From Parvularcula sp039818345 (lineage in GTDB: Bacteria > Pseudomonadota > Alphaproteobacteria > Caulobacterales > Parvularculaceae): 64,000 nt of DNA. The position numbers were made by a program, and so were the translations under genes. Under the pieces are notes generated by a model. That model was not told the origin of the DNA and made no database searches. It was given only the letters and a program-made list of their open reading frames with translations. Location of the stretch: contig JBCBUC010000003.1 of assembly GCA_039818345.1 (NCBI GenBank), positions 144,605 through 208,604 on the forward strand. The letters are read 5' to 3'. Shown here in pieces: positions 54,564-63,861 of this stretch. How positions within the stretch are numbered: the stretch's first letter is position 1; each line of letters begins with the position of its first letter.

Positions 54564-55283
54564 GTGCCCAACAATGAAAACCGTCCGCCCAGTTCGCATC
54601 ACGAGCGCGCGGATGGTCGCCTTTATGGAAGACGCCAAGACAAGCCGCTTAAGCCTCGGCAGGACAGGCTCGTCAAAGAGCTATTGCCGCAGATCGCGTT
54701 CAGCGCCGCTACCATCGCGTCCATGGTTGCGGACCATGATGGGCCAATCCATTTTGAGATCGGCTTTGGCGGCGGCGAGCATCTCGCATGGCAAGCAGCG
54801 CGCGCGCCGGAGACCCTCTTTTTGGGCGCTGAACCCTTCATCAATGGTGTCGCAAAGCTCCTTTCCCTGATCGATGATCATCAACTGACGAATGTCCGGA
54901 TCTTAGAAGGTGACGCGCGGCCCGCCCTTGAAGCCCTGTCCGATGGCGCGCTTGATCAGCTCTATCTCTTGCAACCTGACCCTTGGCCTAAAAAGCGCCA
55001 CCACAAACGACGCATGGTGGGGCAGGCTTTTTTTACCGAAGCCGCAAGGCTTCTTCGTCCCGGGGCGGAGCTTCGGGTCAGCTCGGACATCGCCGATTAC
55101 ATCCGTTGGACTTTGATGCATTGGCAAATGTTCGAACGTCAGGACCCGGCCTTTGACTGGCCGGTCAGCACGGCCAATGACTGGCGCGAGCCTCCTGATG
55201 ATTGGCCGAAGACCCGCTATATGGCGAAAGGCGAAGCCGCAGGCCGGCCAATCACGTATTTGCGGTTTCTAAGACGCGGATGA
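54564..55283 (+). CDS. trmB: tRNA (guanine46-N7)-methyltransferase
   Basis: 239 residues, GTG start. HFEIGFGGGEHL (SAM site), LQPDPWPKKRHHKRRMV and FFTEAARLLRPGAELR are the TrmB hallmarks. It is conserved directly after metK in this class. Its 3' end overlaps the convergent acyltransferase gene by about 32 bp. Confidence 0.97.
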   Translation: MPNNENRPPSSHHERADGRLYGRRQDKPLKPRQDRLVKELLPQIAFSAATIASMVADHDGPIHFEIGFGGGEHLAWQAARAPETLFLGAEPFINGVAKLLSLIDDHQLTNVRILEGDARPALEALSDGALDQLYLLQPDPWPKKRHHKRRMVGQAFFTEAARLLRPGAELRVSSDIADYIRWTLMHWQMFERQDPAFDWPVSTANDWREPPDDWPKTRYMAKGEAAGRPITYLRFLRRG

Positions 55284-55839
55284 TTTTGGCCGGCACGCCG
55301 CCTGCCACCGCACCCGGTGGAATGTCCTTTGTCACCACTGAATTGGCGCCGATAACAGCGCCATCGCCAATGGTGATAGGGCCTAAGATCGCAGCGCCGC
55401 AGCCGATATCAACACTGCAGCCGATCGATGGGCGCCCGTGAAGATCAGCGACCGTCCGTATGCCAAAGGTAGTGTTCTGCCGAATGGTGCAATCATCGCC
55501 GATCGAGCGCGCGACCAACACCATGCCTCCCGAGTGATCGATCTTGACCCGCCGCCCAACCTCAACCGTGTAAGGAAGATCAATCCCGTGGGTCAGCCGG
55601 GCATGCCGATAAAGAAGCATATAGAGCCACGTCATTGGCCGACGTATCAGCCGCGGAACGTTCATCCGCCAGTTTCCAAACCGGTGGGCAAAGAGAGCGG
55701 CAAAGCCGGAGGACCAAAAACCAAGGTCCTGGGTCCGCATATCCTCTCGGACAAGGGCCCAGAACCCAATCCCTTTGGGATTGAGATTGGTGCTGCCGAG
55801 TATCACGGCGCGCCTCCACGAATGATCGGGACCAAGCAT
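55252..55839 (-). CDS. Left-handed beta-helix acyltransferase (serine-acetyltransferase-like)
   Basis: About 195 residues from the ATG at 55839, inside the end of the upstream glycosyltransferase (37 bp overlap); the frame opens earlier. Hexapeptide repeats run VKIDHSGGMVLVARSIGDDC TI.. GCGAAILGPITIGDGAVIGANSVV, with VPAKIIR at the end. Resembles the CysE branch used for sugar or serine O-acetylation. With the neighbouring glycosyltransferase, it more likely acts on a polysaccharide than on cysteine synthesis. Confidence 0.8.
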   Translation of the reverse strand: MLGPDHSWRRAVILGSTNLNPKGIGFWALVREDMRTQDLGFWSSGFAALFAHRFGNWRMNVPRLIRRPMTWLYMLLYRHARLTHGIDLPYTVEVGRRVKIDHSGGMVLVARSIGDDCTIRQNTTFGIRTVADLHGRPSIGCSVDIGCGAAILGPITIGDGAVIGANSVVTKDIPPGAVAGGVPAKIIRVLETANT

Positions 55840-56783
55840 CGTTGTACGAACGTCTTCATCCGCGGACCCTGACCTTTCACGGCTGCGCCTCTCATAAGCA
55901 ACGCAATTCGCCGTGTGCTGAGTGCGGCCAAGAAAGCAAAGGCGGCAGAGCCTGCAACCATTCGTGATCGGTTCTTGAGCCAAAACCGTCGCCAGCTGTC
56001 GTACCAATAGTCTGGCAGATCATCCCGCGCTCCAGCACTGCCGACCACCCCGGTCGACTGACCTTCGATATGTTCGACCACGGCGCGTTTATCAACAAGG
56101 ATACGAAAACCCGCTCGGCTGATAGCCTCAAGCCAGTCTGTTTCTTCGAAATAGAGAAAATAGCCCTCATCCATACCGCCCACGGATTGAATGGCGTCGC
56201 GTGCCACCATCATCGCAGCACCAGGAATCCACGCCGCCTCGATAATGTCACCGGCATCAAGCGAGAGGACCATGCCCGTCCCGCCCGTCAACAAATGACC
56301 AGCGATGCCGCCAGCTCCAAAGTAAACCTGGCCCGGCGTCAGGCGGGCAAAGGCAGATGCCCGTTCCTCGCCCGCGCTGTTGATGAGCTTCGCTCCGATA
56401 ACACCGGCCTTCTGTTCGTGAAGCATGGTGCGCGCCATTTGCGCGACGGCCCCTGGCTTAGGGACAGCATCAGGATTGAGAAAGAAGGTGAGATCTGTCT
56501 CGCCTGCGGCCTCCAGCCCACGATTGTTGCCATAGGCAAAGCCGCCATTTTTGGGGGCGCGGACGACTTTGATCTCACCGAACGCAGCCGTGGCCTGCTC
56601 GAGCACCGCAGCATCATCGCCCGGCGACTGATTATCCACGATGATGATCCTGCTCTCAGCAAACGGGGTGAGCTCAGCGCGCAGAGCATCTAGATTGTTC
56701 ACCACAAGATGCGCCGCGCGGTAATTCACAATGATCACCGCGATCGACAGCTCTGAAAGTTCAGTGGCGCACATTTGAGACAT
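55803..56783 (-). CDS. GT2-family glycosyltransferase (rhamnosyl-type)
   Basis: 326 residues from the ATG at 56783. GT-A fold: VIIVNYRAA, IIIVDNQSPGDDAAVL, APKNGGFAYGNNRG, FFLNPDAVP (DxD-type), and GYFLYFEETDWLEAISRAG with the ED pair. A transmembrane-like stretch near the C-terminus is weak. Likely cell-envelope polysaccharide synthesis. First gene of a minus-strand pair inserted between trmB and rimP. Confidence 0.85.
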   Translation of the reverse strand: MSQMCATELSELSIAVIIVNYRAAHLVVNNLDALRAELTPFAESRIIIVDNQSPGDDAAVLEQATAAFGEIKVVRAPKNGGFAYGNNRGLEAAGETDLTFFLNPDAVPKPGAVAQMARTMLHEQKAGVIGAKLINSAGEERASAFARLTPGQVYFGAGGIAGHLLTGGTGMVLSLDAGDIIEAAWIPGAAMMVARDAIQSVGGMDEGYFLYFEETDWLEAISRAGFRILVDKRAVVEHIEGQSTGVVGSAGARDDLPDYWYDSWRRFWLKNRSRMVAGSAAFAFLAALSTRRIALLMRGAAVKGQGPRMKTFVQRCLVPIIRGGAP

Positions 56784-56836
56784 GACAATCGCAATTACAG
56801 CGTCTATATGACAACAACAGCTTGAGATTTTTCGCC

Positions 56837-56870
56837 AAGCGGCCCCCCGGGGCCGCTTTTGTTGTTTTTG
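56837..56870 (+). terminator. Intrinsic terminator in the rimP leader
   Basis: Near-perfect 10-bp stem AAGCGGCCCC / GGGGCCGCTT (56837-56846, 56849-56858) with a 2-nt centre (in RNA the closing pairs open), followed by TTGTTGTTTTTG on the plus strand. It is 22 nt upstream of the rimP start and less than 60 bp after the divergent glycosyltransferase start. Because no plus-strand gene lies just upstream, it would act on rimP's own transcript (attenuation) or on read-through from trmB. Confidence 0.75.
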
Positions 56871-56879
56871 GAGCCCGAC

Positions 56880-57437
56880 TTGGCCAGCACCGTGCTTGAT
56901 GAGCTTTTGACACCCGTGGTGGAAGCCGCCGGGTTTGAGCTCATCCGTTTGCGGGTGACCGGGTCGCACAACAAAACGCTGCAGGTGATGGCAGAGCGCC
57001 CCGACGGCACGATGTCAGCAGAGGACTGCGCGGCGCTTTCCCGCGCCATCTCCCCTGTGCTGGAAGAGAGCGATCCGATTGAGGAAGCCTACACACTCGA
57101 GGTCTCATCGCCCGGCATTGACCGCCCCCTGACCCGGCTCAAGGACTTCGAGCGCTGGGATGGTTTCGCTGCGAAAATCGAAACACTTCAGGCGGTTGAA
57201 GGCCAAAAACGCTTCAAGGGCATTCTAGCGGGGGTCGAAGATGACAATGTGCTGGTCGACCTTGAGGGCGAGGACGAGACCGCGCTGATGCCCTTTTCTC
57301 TGATCGCCGCCGCCAAACTCATCATGACCGATGAGCTCATCACCGAGAGCCTCCGCCGCTCCAAAGCCGCCTTGAAAGAAGGCGACGCTGAGTGGAGCGA
57401 GAATGCTGACGGTCCGAAAACCAATAAGGTGGGGTGA
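56880..57437 (+). CDS. rimP: Ribosome maturation factor RimP
   Basis: 185 residues from the TTG at 56880, chosen because GGAG is spaced 6 nt before it; the frame opens at a TTG 21 nt earlier. LLTPVVEAAGFELIRLRV, ALSRAISPVLEESDPI, YTLEVSSPGIDRPLT are diagnostic. Acts in 30S subunit assembly. First gene of the nusA transcription unit. Confidence 0.95.
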   Translation: MASTVLDELLTPVVEAAGFELIRLRVTGSHNKTLQVMAERPDGTMSAEDCAALSRAISPVLEESDPIEEAYTLEVSSPGIDRPLTRLKDFERWDGFAAKIETLQAVEGQKRFKGILAGVEDDNVLVDLEGEDETALMPFSLIAAAKLIMTDELITESLRRSKAALKEGDAEWSENADGPKTNKVG

Positions 57438-57835
57438 TGGGCTGGTTCAATCTTAGGCGATATCTGGCCGTGTTGGCGAACCCACAAATAGCGGATTGGC
57501 TGTTTGAGGCGACGAAGAACTACTTCGCCGTGCTATCGTGGCTGACAGCGACGGCCCTTTTGTCGACGATCGCCTCCGTTGCAATCAGGTGTCAGTTCTT
57601 TTTAGCGCCGCTGGCGACGTTGCCGGTGATCACGGGCTATTTGCTGATCCTCTCCGTCTTCATCACTGGCCTCATCTCTGAAGCGCGCCAAGAACGATCA
57701 GCACGCAAGTTCTTAAACCCTGTGCTCTTGCTCGTGACATCCGTAGCAATTGCTTTTCTCTGGTTATTCACCGCCTACGGATGGGCCTTAGGTGGTGTGA
57801 TTTCGAAAAACGTCTGTGCATCCCCTATCGGATGA
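57434..57835 (+). CDS. Small four-TM membrane protein between rimP and nusA
   Basis: 133 residues, GTG at 57434 or ATG at 57437 overlapping the rimP stop. Hydrophobic segments: FAVLSWLTATALLSTIASVA, LAPLATLPVITGYLLILSVF, NPVLLLVTSVAIAFLWLF. No recognised family. In most bacteria rimP is directly followed by nusA; this gene is an insertion, though it keeps tight spacing (19 nt to nusA). Confidence 0.6.
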   Translation: MMGWFNLRRYLAVLANPQIADWLFEATKNYFAVLSWLTATALLSTIASVAIRCQFFLAPLATLPVITGYLLILSVFITGLISEARQERSARKFLNPVLLLVTSVAIAFLWLFTAYGWALGGVISKNVCASPIG

Positions 57836-57854
57836 CAACATCGAGGAGTAACCC

Positions 57855-59438
57855 ATGGCCGTTACCGCCAACAAACTAGAATTGATGCAGATCGCCCGCG
57901 CGGTGGCACAGGAAAAGGGCATTGACCTCGATATCGTCATTGAGGGGATGGAGGACGCGCTCTCGCGCGCGGCCAAGTCGCGTTACGGCCAGGAAACCAA
58001 CGTCCGTGTAGAGATTGATCCAAAGACCGGTGAGCAGCGTCTGTGGCGCCTGATGGAAGTGGTCGAAGAGGTCGAGAACGACTCAACCGAGATTTCTCTC
58101 AAAGCCGCCCAACGTCAAAACCCCGAAGCAGAAGTCGGTGATTTCCTCTCCGACCCCCTCCCGCCGGTTGATTTCGGCCGGGTCGCAGCGCTCGCCGCGA
58201 AGCAAACCATCACCCAACGCATGCGCGATGCCGAGCGTGACAATCAGTACGACGATTACAAGGACCGCGTGGGTGAGATCATCTCTGGCGCCATCAAACG
58301 CCTCGAATATGGTCACGTTATCATTGATTTAGGCAAGGGCGAGGCTGTTATCCGTCGCGATCAACAGATCCCGCGTGAACCTTTGCGCCAGGGTGATCGG
58401 ATTCGCGCCTATATTGCCGATGTGCGCCGCGAGCAGCGCGGACCGCAGATCTTCCTTTCCCGGAATCACCCCCAATTCATGGCCAAGCTCTTCGAACAAG
58501 AGGTGCCCGAGGTTTACGACGGCGTGATTGAGATCAAGGCCGTCGCCCGTGACCCAGGCTCCCGCGCAAAAATCGGTGTGCACTCGAATGATAGCTCCAT
58601 CGATCCCGTTGGAGCCTGTGTCGGTATGCGCGGCAGCCGCGTTCAGGCTGTGGTTGGCGAGCTGGCTGGTGAGAAAATCGATATCGTTCCGTGGTCTGAG
58701 GACACAGCGACCTTCGTCGTCAACGCCCTCGCCCCGGCTGAGGTCGCCAAAGTTGTTCTCGACGAAGAGCTTGAGCGCATCGAAGTCGTCGTGCCCGACG
58801 AGCAACTCTCCCTCGCGATTGGCCGCCGCGGCCAGAATGTCCGTCTTGCCAGCCAACTCACCGGCTTTGAGATCGACATCATGACCGAGGAAGAAGAGAG
58901 CGAGAAGCGCCAGAAGGAATACGCCGAACGCTCCGCCCTCTTTATGGAGGTCCTCGATGTTGACGACATGATCGCCAATCTGTTGGTCGCCGAAGGCTTC
59001 GCGCGGGTCGAAGAGATCGCTTATGTCGACCTCAACGAGATCGCCCTGATCGAAGGGTTCGATGACGAAACCGCAGAAGAACTGCAGGCCCGTGCCCTCG
59101 ATCACCTTGAGCGGGAACGCCAGGAACTCGATGCCAAACGCATCGAGATGGGCGTCGACGACGACATGCTTACCTTTGAGGTGCTCAATCTCAAAATGAT
59201 TGTGGCCCTTGCCGAAGAAGGCGTGAAGTCGGTGGAAGACCTCGCTGGCTGTGTTGCCGACGACCTCACCGGTTGGACCGAGCGCGTCGACGGCGAGAAA
59301 AAGCACTATGAAGGCATGCTCGAGAAATTCCGCATCAAACCTGATGTGGCCGAAGCGCTCGTCGCCGACGCCCGCGGCCGTATGGGCTGGGATGATGAAG
59401 AAGAAAGCGACGAGGAAGCCGAATCCGCCGAGGCTTAA
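57855..59438 (+). CDS. nusA: Transcription termination/antitermination factor NusA
   Basis: 527 residues. N-terminal domain (ELMQIARAVAQEKGIDLDIV), S1 domain, two KH domains with VGMRGSRVQAVVGEL and AIGRRGQNVRLASQLTG, and C-terminal helix-hairpin-helix repeats, ending in an acidic tail. Binds RNA polymerase and controls pausing and termination. Expected downstream ylxR and infB are absent here. Confidence 0.98.
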   Translation: MAVTANKLELMQIARAVAQEKGIDLDIVIEGMEDALSRAAKSRYGQETNVRVEIDPKTGEQRLWRLMEVVEEVENDSTEISLKAAQRQNPEAEVGDFLSDPLPPVDFGRVAALAAKQTITQRMRDAERDNQYDDYKDRVGEIISGAIKRLEYGHVIIDLGKGEAVIRRDQQIPREPLRQGDRIRAYIADVRREQRGPQIFLSRNHPQFMAKLFEQEVPEVYDGVIEIKAVARDPGSRAKIGVHSNDSSIDPVGACVGMRGSRVQAVVGELAGEKIDIVPWSEDTATFVVNALAPAEVAKVVLDEELERIEVVVPDEQLSLAIGRRGQNVRLASQLTGFEIDIMTEEEESEKRQKEYAERSALFMEVLDVDDMIANLLVAEGFARVEEIAYVDLNEIALIEGFDDETAEELQARALDHLERERQELDAKRIEMGVDDDMLTFEVLNLKMIVALAEEGVKSVEDLAGCVADDLTGWTERVDGEKKHYEGMLEKFRIKPDVAEALVADARGRMGWDDEEESDEEAESAEA

Positions 59439-59537
59439 CCAAATCGCCAAAAGCTGAGCAAGAATGCTAAAATTGCGCGCGGTCACTGCACCCGACCGAA
59501 AAGGTCCCCTGTCTAAACAATTACGGGCGCTTTTTGG

Positions 59538-62111
59538 GTGTTGAGAGTGAAGTGGTCACGTTCCCTTATCGGACGGGTGATGACCATCGCAGGCCTAGCC
59601 TCGGTGGTCGTCTCGCTTGCGATCGCGTCGTTGAGCTTCTCGATCGAGTACCGGCGCATGAAGGCGCAAGGCCTAACGAACCTCGAAAACGAAACGGTCG
59701 CGCTGGTGTCAGAGCACCAGGTGATGTTCGACCAGTTAAGGACCCATCAACAAGCAAGTCTTGAAGGCATGTGGGCCAGGTACGCCTCCATCGATCCACT
59801 GGCCGCTGGGAAAAAGCTTGATGCGGTGATGCCGGAGTTTGGCGACGGAACCCGCCGCAGCATCGATGGCTTGTTTGATGGAATAGCCAACGGCGAAGGT
59901 CAGCGTACTTATGGTATAGGGGCCTATGTCGCGCGATCCGATGAGCTCACTGATAACGACCGAAAATTGTTGATCGCCGCCTATGAAACCGTCCGAACGT
60001 TTGGACCAAGCCTGTCGGGGCAGTTCAGCAATTTCTGGTTTTTATCAACCCGTGGTGACGTGATCGTTTTTGCGCCCCACCGGGCCAACAAACTGATGAC
60101 CTATCGCCGAGATCTACCGGCGGATTGGGACTTCTCGTCGGCCCCTATCGCTGAAGTGATCACACGGGCCCGTAACCCCGAACGGCGCCTGATCTGCTCT
60201 GGCCTCTCAAGCTTTATCTACGACAGCGTTGGGCAGTCGGTGACCACCAGCTGCGAAACCCCTGTTGATGCGGCGGACGGCACAACACTGGGCGCCTTTG
60301 GTGTCACACTTCCCCTTGATGGCTGGCTTGAGGATATCGTCTCTGTCGACGACGGCACGAATTATGACGTGGTTGTCGCAAGTCAAGAGTTCGGACTTCT
60401 TTCGCATACGGATTTATCAAGAGATGCGACGGCGGATGATGTCGCTGCGTTCAATGAAAGGATAGAGATCGACCACCTGATGAACCTCGCCGAAGGACCA
60501 TTAGGGTCGTTCGAGCATGACGGTTTGGGGTTGATGGTAGCCTACGCTGTCTTTGATGGGCCTGGCTGGATCCTTTTGACGGTGCAGCCCAACAGCATCA
60601 TCGCGGCACAGGCCTTTGTGCTGGCCGTTCGGGCGGCCCTATCGGTCTTTCTCACAACACTCCTGCTGCAAGCCTTGGTCGCTTATATTGTTTATCGGCG
60701 CATCGCCCGCCCACTGACTCGTCTCGCGCGGACGGCGGCGTCAGAAACAGAAGACGCCAGCATCACGCTCCGCTCCCTATCGACGCGTCATGACGAATTG
60801 GGCGCCCTCGCAACAGCACTGGTGTGGAGGGATAAACGATTAGCGGACCTCGTTGAAACACTCGAGCAAAGGGTTCTTGAACGCACCGCCGAGCTCGAAA
60901 AAGCACGCGCGCAAGCAGAAGAAGCCAACGACGCTAAGACGGTCTTCCTTGCCAATATGAGCCATGAAATTCGTACACCGATGAATGGTGTGGTTGGTAT
61001 GGCAGAGGCTCTTGAGCGCACCAGCCTCACGCCGCAACAGCAAGACTATGTACAGGTCGTGACGTCGTCGGGACGCACCCTTCTGGGCCTCATTGACGAT
61101 ATTTTGGATGTCTCGAAGATTGAGGCTGGTAAACTCGTCATTGAGCGGATTGCAGCCGAGCCTTACGCGATCATCGAAGATGTTCAGAGCCTTTATGCAG
61201 AACTGGCTCAGCAAAAAGGTCTTTCACTGATCATTCACGATGAAGCCATGGAAGGGCAGCTGGTTCATACCGACCCGCTCCGTTTGCGTCAGATCGTCTC
61301 CAACTTGGTCTCCAACGCCATCAAATTCACCACCGCTGGACACGTCAAGATTTCCCTTGAGCGCCTTGATGCCAACATCGTTGGCATCAGCGTCAGCGAC
61401 ACCGGTAGTGGTATCAGACAAGAGGACCAGGAGCGCATCTTCAGTAAGTTCGAACAGGCCAAGGACAGCACATCCCGCCGCTTCGGAGGGACGGGCCTCG
61501 GGCTCGCTATCTCCAAACAATTGGCGCAGCTCCTGGGCGGTGATCTCTCTGTTTCCTCAACAGAAGGTCAGGGATCGACCTTTTCCCTCACCTTTGAAGG
61601 GACATCCCTCGGCCTACGAACCGAACGTAATGAACACGGTCAGACGCGCGGCGAAGAAGCGAGCGAAGAACAAGTGCGGGGCCTCTCTGTTCTCGTTGCC
61701 GAAGATCTCGCCGTTAACCGACAGGTGCTGACCGCTGTTTGCAAACCGCTCGGGCTTGACTTTGTGATGGCAGAAAATGGCGCAGAAGCGCTCGACTGCC
61801 TCCGTGCACGTGACTTTGATGCTGTCCTTATGGACATGAGAATGCCGGTCATGGATGGGCTCGAAGCCACGCGCCGCATTCGTGATGGGGAAGCGGGCGC
61901 TCGTGCTGCCACAACCCCGATCATTGCCCTCACAGCCAACGCGATGAGCGATCAAGTTGCCGAAAGCCTTGGTGCAGGGGCAGACGCCCATATTGCTAAA
62001 CCCGTGAGCCGGAGCGCGATCGTCGACGCGCTCTGGACCTATTGCATCAAACCGAAAGGCCGGGACGAGCATAAGCGCACCGCCATGATCCAGGCTGGCC
62101 CACTTGCCTAA
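59538..62111 (+). CDS. Hybrid sensor histidine kinase / response regulator
   Basis: 857 residues, GTG start. TM1 (about 12-35), periplasmic sensor domain (about 36-355, dCache-like), TM2 (about 357-385), HAMP-like linker, coiled coil, HisKA with the phospho-acceptor His476 in MSHEIRTPMNG, HATPase_c with VSNAIKFTTA, DTGSGI, and GGTGLGLAI, and a C-terminal receiver with Asp766 in VLMDMRMPVMDG. No Hpt domain, so a separate phosphotransferase is needed. Situated 99 nt after nusA. Confidence 0.95.
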   Translation: MLRVKWSRSLIGRVMTIAGLASVVVSLAIASLSFSIEYRRMKAQGLTNLENETVALVSEHQVMFDQLRTHQQASLEGMWARYASIDPLAAGKKLDAVMPEFGDGTRRSIDGLFDGIANGEGQRTYGIGAYVARSDELTDNDRKLLIAAYETVRTFGPSLSGQFSNFWFLSTRGDVIVFAPHRANKLMTYRRDLPADWDFSSAPIAEVITRARNPERRLICSGLSSFIYDSVGQSVTTSCETPVDAADGTTLGAFGVTLPLDGWLEDIVSVDDGTNYDVVVASQEFGLLSHTDLSRDATADDVAAFNERIEIDHLMNLAEGPLGSFEHDGLGLMVAYAVFDGPGWILLTVQPNSIIAAQAFVLAVRAALSVFLTTLLLQALVAYIVYRRIARPLTRLARTAASETEDASITLRSLSTRHDELGALATALVWRDKRLADLVETLEQRVLERTAELEKARAQAEEANDAKTVFLANMSHEIRTPMNGVVGMAEALERTSLTPQQQDYVQVVTSSGRTLLGLIDDILDVSKIEAGKLVIERIAAEPYAIIEDVQSLYAELAQQKGLSLIIHDEAMEGQLVHTDPLRLRQIVSNLVSNAIKFTTAGHVKISLERLDANIVGISVSDTGSGIRQEDQERIFSKFEQAKDSTSRRFGGTGLGLAISKQLAQLLGGDLSVSSTEGQGSTFSLTFEGTSLGLRTERNEHGQTRGEEASEEQVRGLSVLVAEDLAVNRQVLTAVCKPLGLDFVMAENGAEALDCLRARDFDAVLMDMRMPVMDGLEATRRIRDGEAGARAATTPIIALTANAMSDQVAESLGAGADAHIAKPVSRSAIVDALWTYCIKPKGRDEHKRTAMIQAGPLA

Positions 62112-62196
62112 GAAGCCCCCCGGCACGTCTTGACATCGCTGGCCCCCATCGCTCTGCGTCATGGCTCTAACGTTCCAACTTGATAAAGGGCATGTG

Positions 62197-62994
62197 ATGG
62201 AGCGGCCCCCGGTCTCCGCCTATATCCGAACCAAGAATGAAGCCCGGCGTATTGGTGCGGTGGTGACCGCTGCCAAAGCGGCGGCACGTGAGGTGATCGT
62301 GGTCGATTCAGGATCGACCGACGGCACGCAAGAGATTGCCAAAGAAGCCGGAGCAATCGTTCATCACGTCGAATGGCGCGGCAATGGCGGGCAGAAACGA
62401 GCGGCCGAAGACCTCTGCGCCCATGACTGGCTCCTCGACCTCGACGCCGACGAGGTGATTGATCAGGACATGGCGCGGTCGATCCGTGAGCTGTTCAAGA
62501 ACGGCGGCGAGCCCGAGCACATGGTCTACGGCCTGCGCCAAGTGCACGCTGTGCCTTTTGGTGAGCCCTGGTGGGGCACCGATATCATCGTCAAAAACAA
62601 ATTCTACGACCGCCGCCGGATCCGAATTCCTGACCATCCCGCCTGGGACCAACTCGAATTCTCCAAGCGCGAAAGCCCGCGACTTGATGGTTTCATGCTG
62701 CACTACATGTTCTCCGACATCGGGGACTTAGCCAAAAAGCAAGAGCGCAACATGACGAGGCGCGCTGCGGGCGTGAAGCAAAAATCCAAGCGCGCCCTTG
62801 CGTTCCGCATCATCTTTGCCTTCCCTGTTTACTTCTTAAAACGCTATGTGGGCAAAGCGCTCTTCACGCGGGGCGTTTATGGTTTCGCGTTTTCGATGAC
62901 GATCGCGTATGGGCGGTGGTTAAAGGATGTGAAACTTTATGAACGTCACCTGAAGGCCGAACAGGACCAAAAGGCAGAAGTCTCTGGCAGTTAA
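62197..62994 (+). CDS. WaaE/KdtX-like GT2 glycosyltransferase
   Basis: About 265 residues from the ATG at 62197 (AAAGG upstream); an ATG at 62161 is in frame. SAYIRTKNEARRIGAVV, VDSGSTDGTQEI, WLLDLDADEV (DxD) and PDHPAWDQLEF-like stretches mark the LPS core glycosyltransferase family. Acts on lipid A-core sugars at the inner membrane. Confidence 0.9.
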   Translation: MERPPVSAYIRTKNEARRIGAVVTAAKAAAREVIVVDSGSTDGTQEIAKEAGAIVHHVEWRGNGGQKRAAEDLCAHDWLLDLDADEVIDQDMARSIRELFKNGGEPEHMVYGLRQVHAVPFGEPWWGTDIIVKNKFYDRRRIRIPDHPAWDQLEFSKRESPRLDGFMLHYMFSDIGDLAKKQERNMTRRAAGVKQKSKRALAFRIIFAFPVYFLKRYVGKALFTRGVYGFAFSMTIAYGRWLKDVKLYERHLKAEQDQKAEVSGS

Positions 62995-63005
62995 GGACCA
63001 TCACC

Positions 63006-63626
63006 ATGCTGAACTTTGATGCTCTTCGCGAGGCCCGGACCCGCACTGAACCCTTCACCTATATCGTCGCCGAAAAGACCCTCACCACCGATGAAGCCGA
63101 AGGCGTGCGGGAAGACTATCCTGAGATCACCAAGACAGGCTACCTGCCGCTGTCGAAACTTGAATCACGGGGCAGCTTTAAAGAGCTCATCGACGATCTG
63201 CAGTCGGAAGAACTTGCCAACGTCTTGTCAGAGAAGTTGAACCTCGACCTTCAAGACAAGCCGCGCATGATCACGGTCCGAAAGCTCTCAAAGATCGGTG
63301 ACGGCCGAATTCACAATGACAGCCTTTCAAAGATCTGCACCATGCTGGTCTATCTCAACGAGGATTGGGATCCCGAAGAAGGCGGAGCTATCCGCGCCCT
63401 CAATGGCGAAGAGAGCATGGACGATTACGCCGAAGAGGTGACACCCATTGCTGGCAATGTGTTCGCCTTTGCCCGTTCCGAAACCAGCTGGCATGGCCAT
63501 CCTCCCTTTGCGGGTGAACGCTATGTGATCCAAACCACGTTCCTGACGAGCCAAGAGGAACTCGACCGCAAGGAAAACCGCGGCGGCATTCAGCTCTTCC
63601 TCAAAAAGCTCTTTGAACGGTTTTAA
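63006..63626 (+). CDS. 2OG-Fe(II) oxygenase, prolyl-hydroxylase type
   Basis: 206 residues. Double-stranded beta-helix with the iron facial triad His103 and Asp105 (RIHND) and His163 (SWHGHPP), and Arg172 (GERYVIQ) to bind 2-oxoglutarate. Small prolyl-hydroxylase-like hydroxylase; substrate unknown. Its position 12 nt after the glycosyltransferase suggests modification of the same glycan or a coupled protein. Confidence 0.93.
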   Translation: MLNFDALREARTRTEPFTYIVAEKTLTTDEAEGVREDYPEITKTGYLPLSKLESRGSFKELIDDLQSEELANVLSEKLNLDLQDKPRMITVRKLSKIGDGRIHNDSLSKICTMLVYLNEDWDPEEGGAIRALNGEESMDDYAEEVTPIAGNVFAFARSETSWHGHPPFAGERYVIQTTFLTSQEELDRKENRGGIQLFLKKLFERF

Positions 63627-63677
63627 GGGTCAAGCGAACGGTGGCTGCTTTCGCGCAGGCATAGGAGATGGGAGAGC

Positions 63678-63833
63678 GTGCTACTTCGTCGGATCATTGA
63701 GCATGTCCAAACGCAAAACTGGACGGCGGTCGCGCTTGATTTCTTGATTGTCGTCATCGGTGTTTTCATGGGTATTCAGGTGTCGAACTGGAATGCCGCC
63801 CGAGCAGATCGTGAAGTGGAACGCCATTTATAG
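63678..63833 (+). pseudogene. Truncated DUF6090-like membrane protein
   Basis: 51 codons from a GTG with GGAGA just upstream. The sequence reads LLRRIIEHVQTQNWTAVALD, then a TM segment FLIVVIGVFMGIQVSNW and AARADREVER, exactly the conserved start of DUF6090 proteins, which are normally about 250 residues. A TAG then ends the frame. No clear continuation in the other two frames up to the window end, so truncated or disrupted. Confidence 0.65.
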
Positions 63834-63861
63834 GATTGATATATACAGACGAGGAGACCAA

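Noticed and set aside
58329..59486. 385-codon frame antisense to nusA
   Set aside because: Shadow; the plus strand has S1, KH and HhH domains in order.
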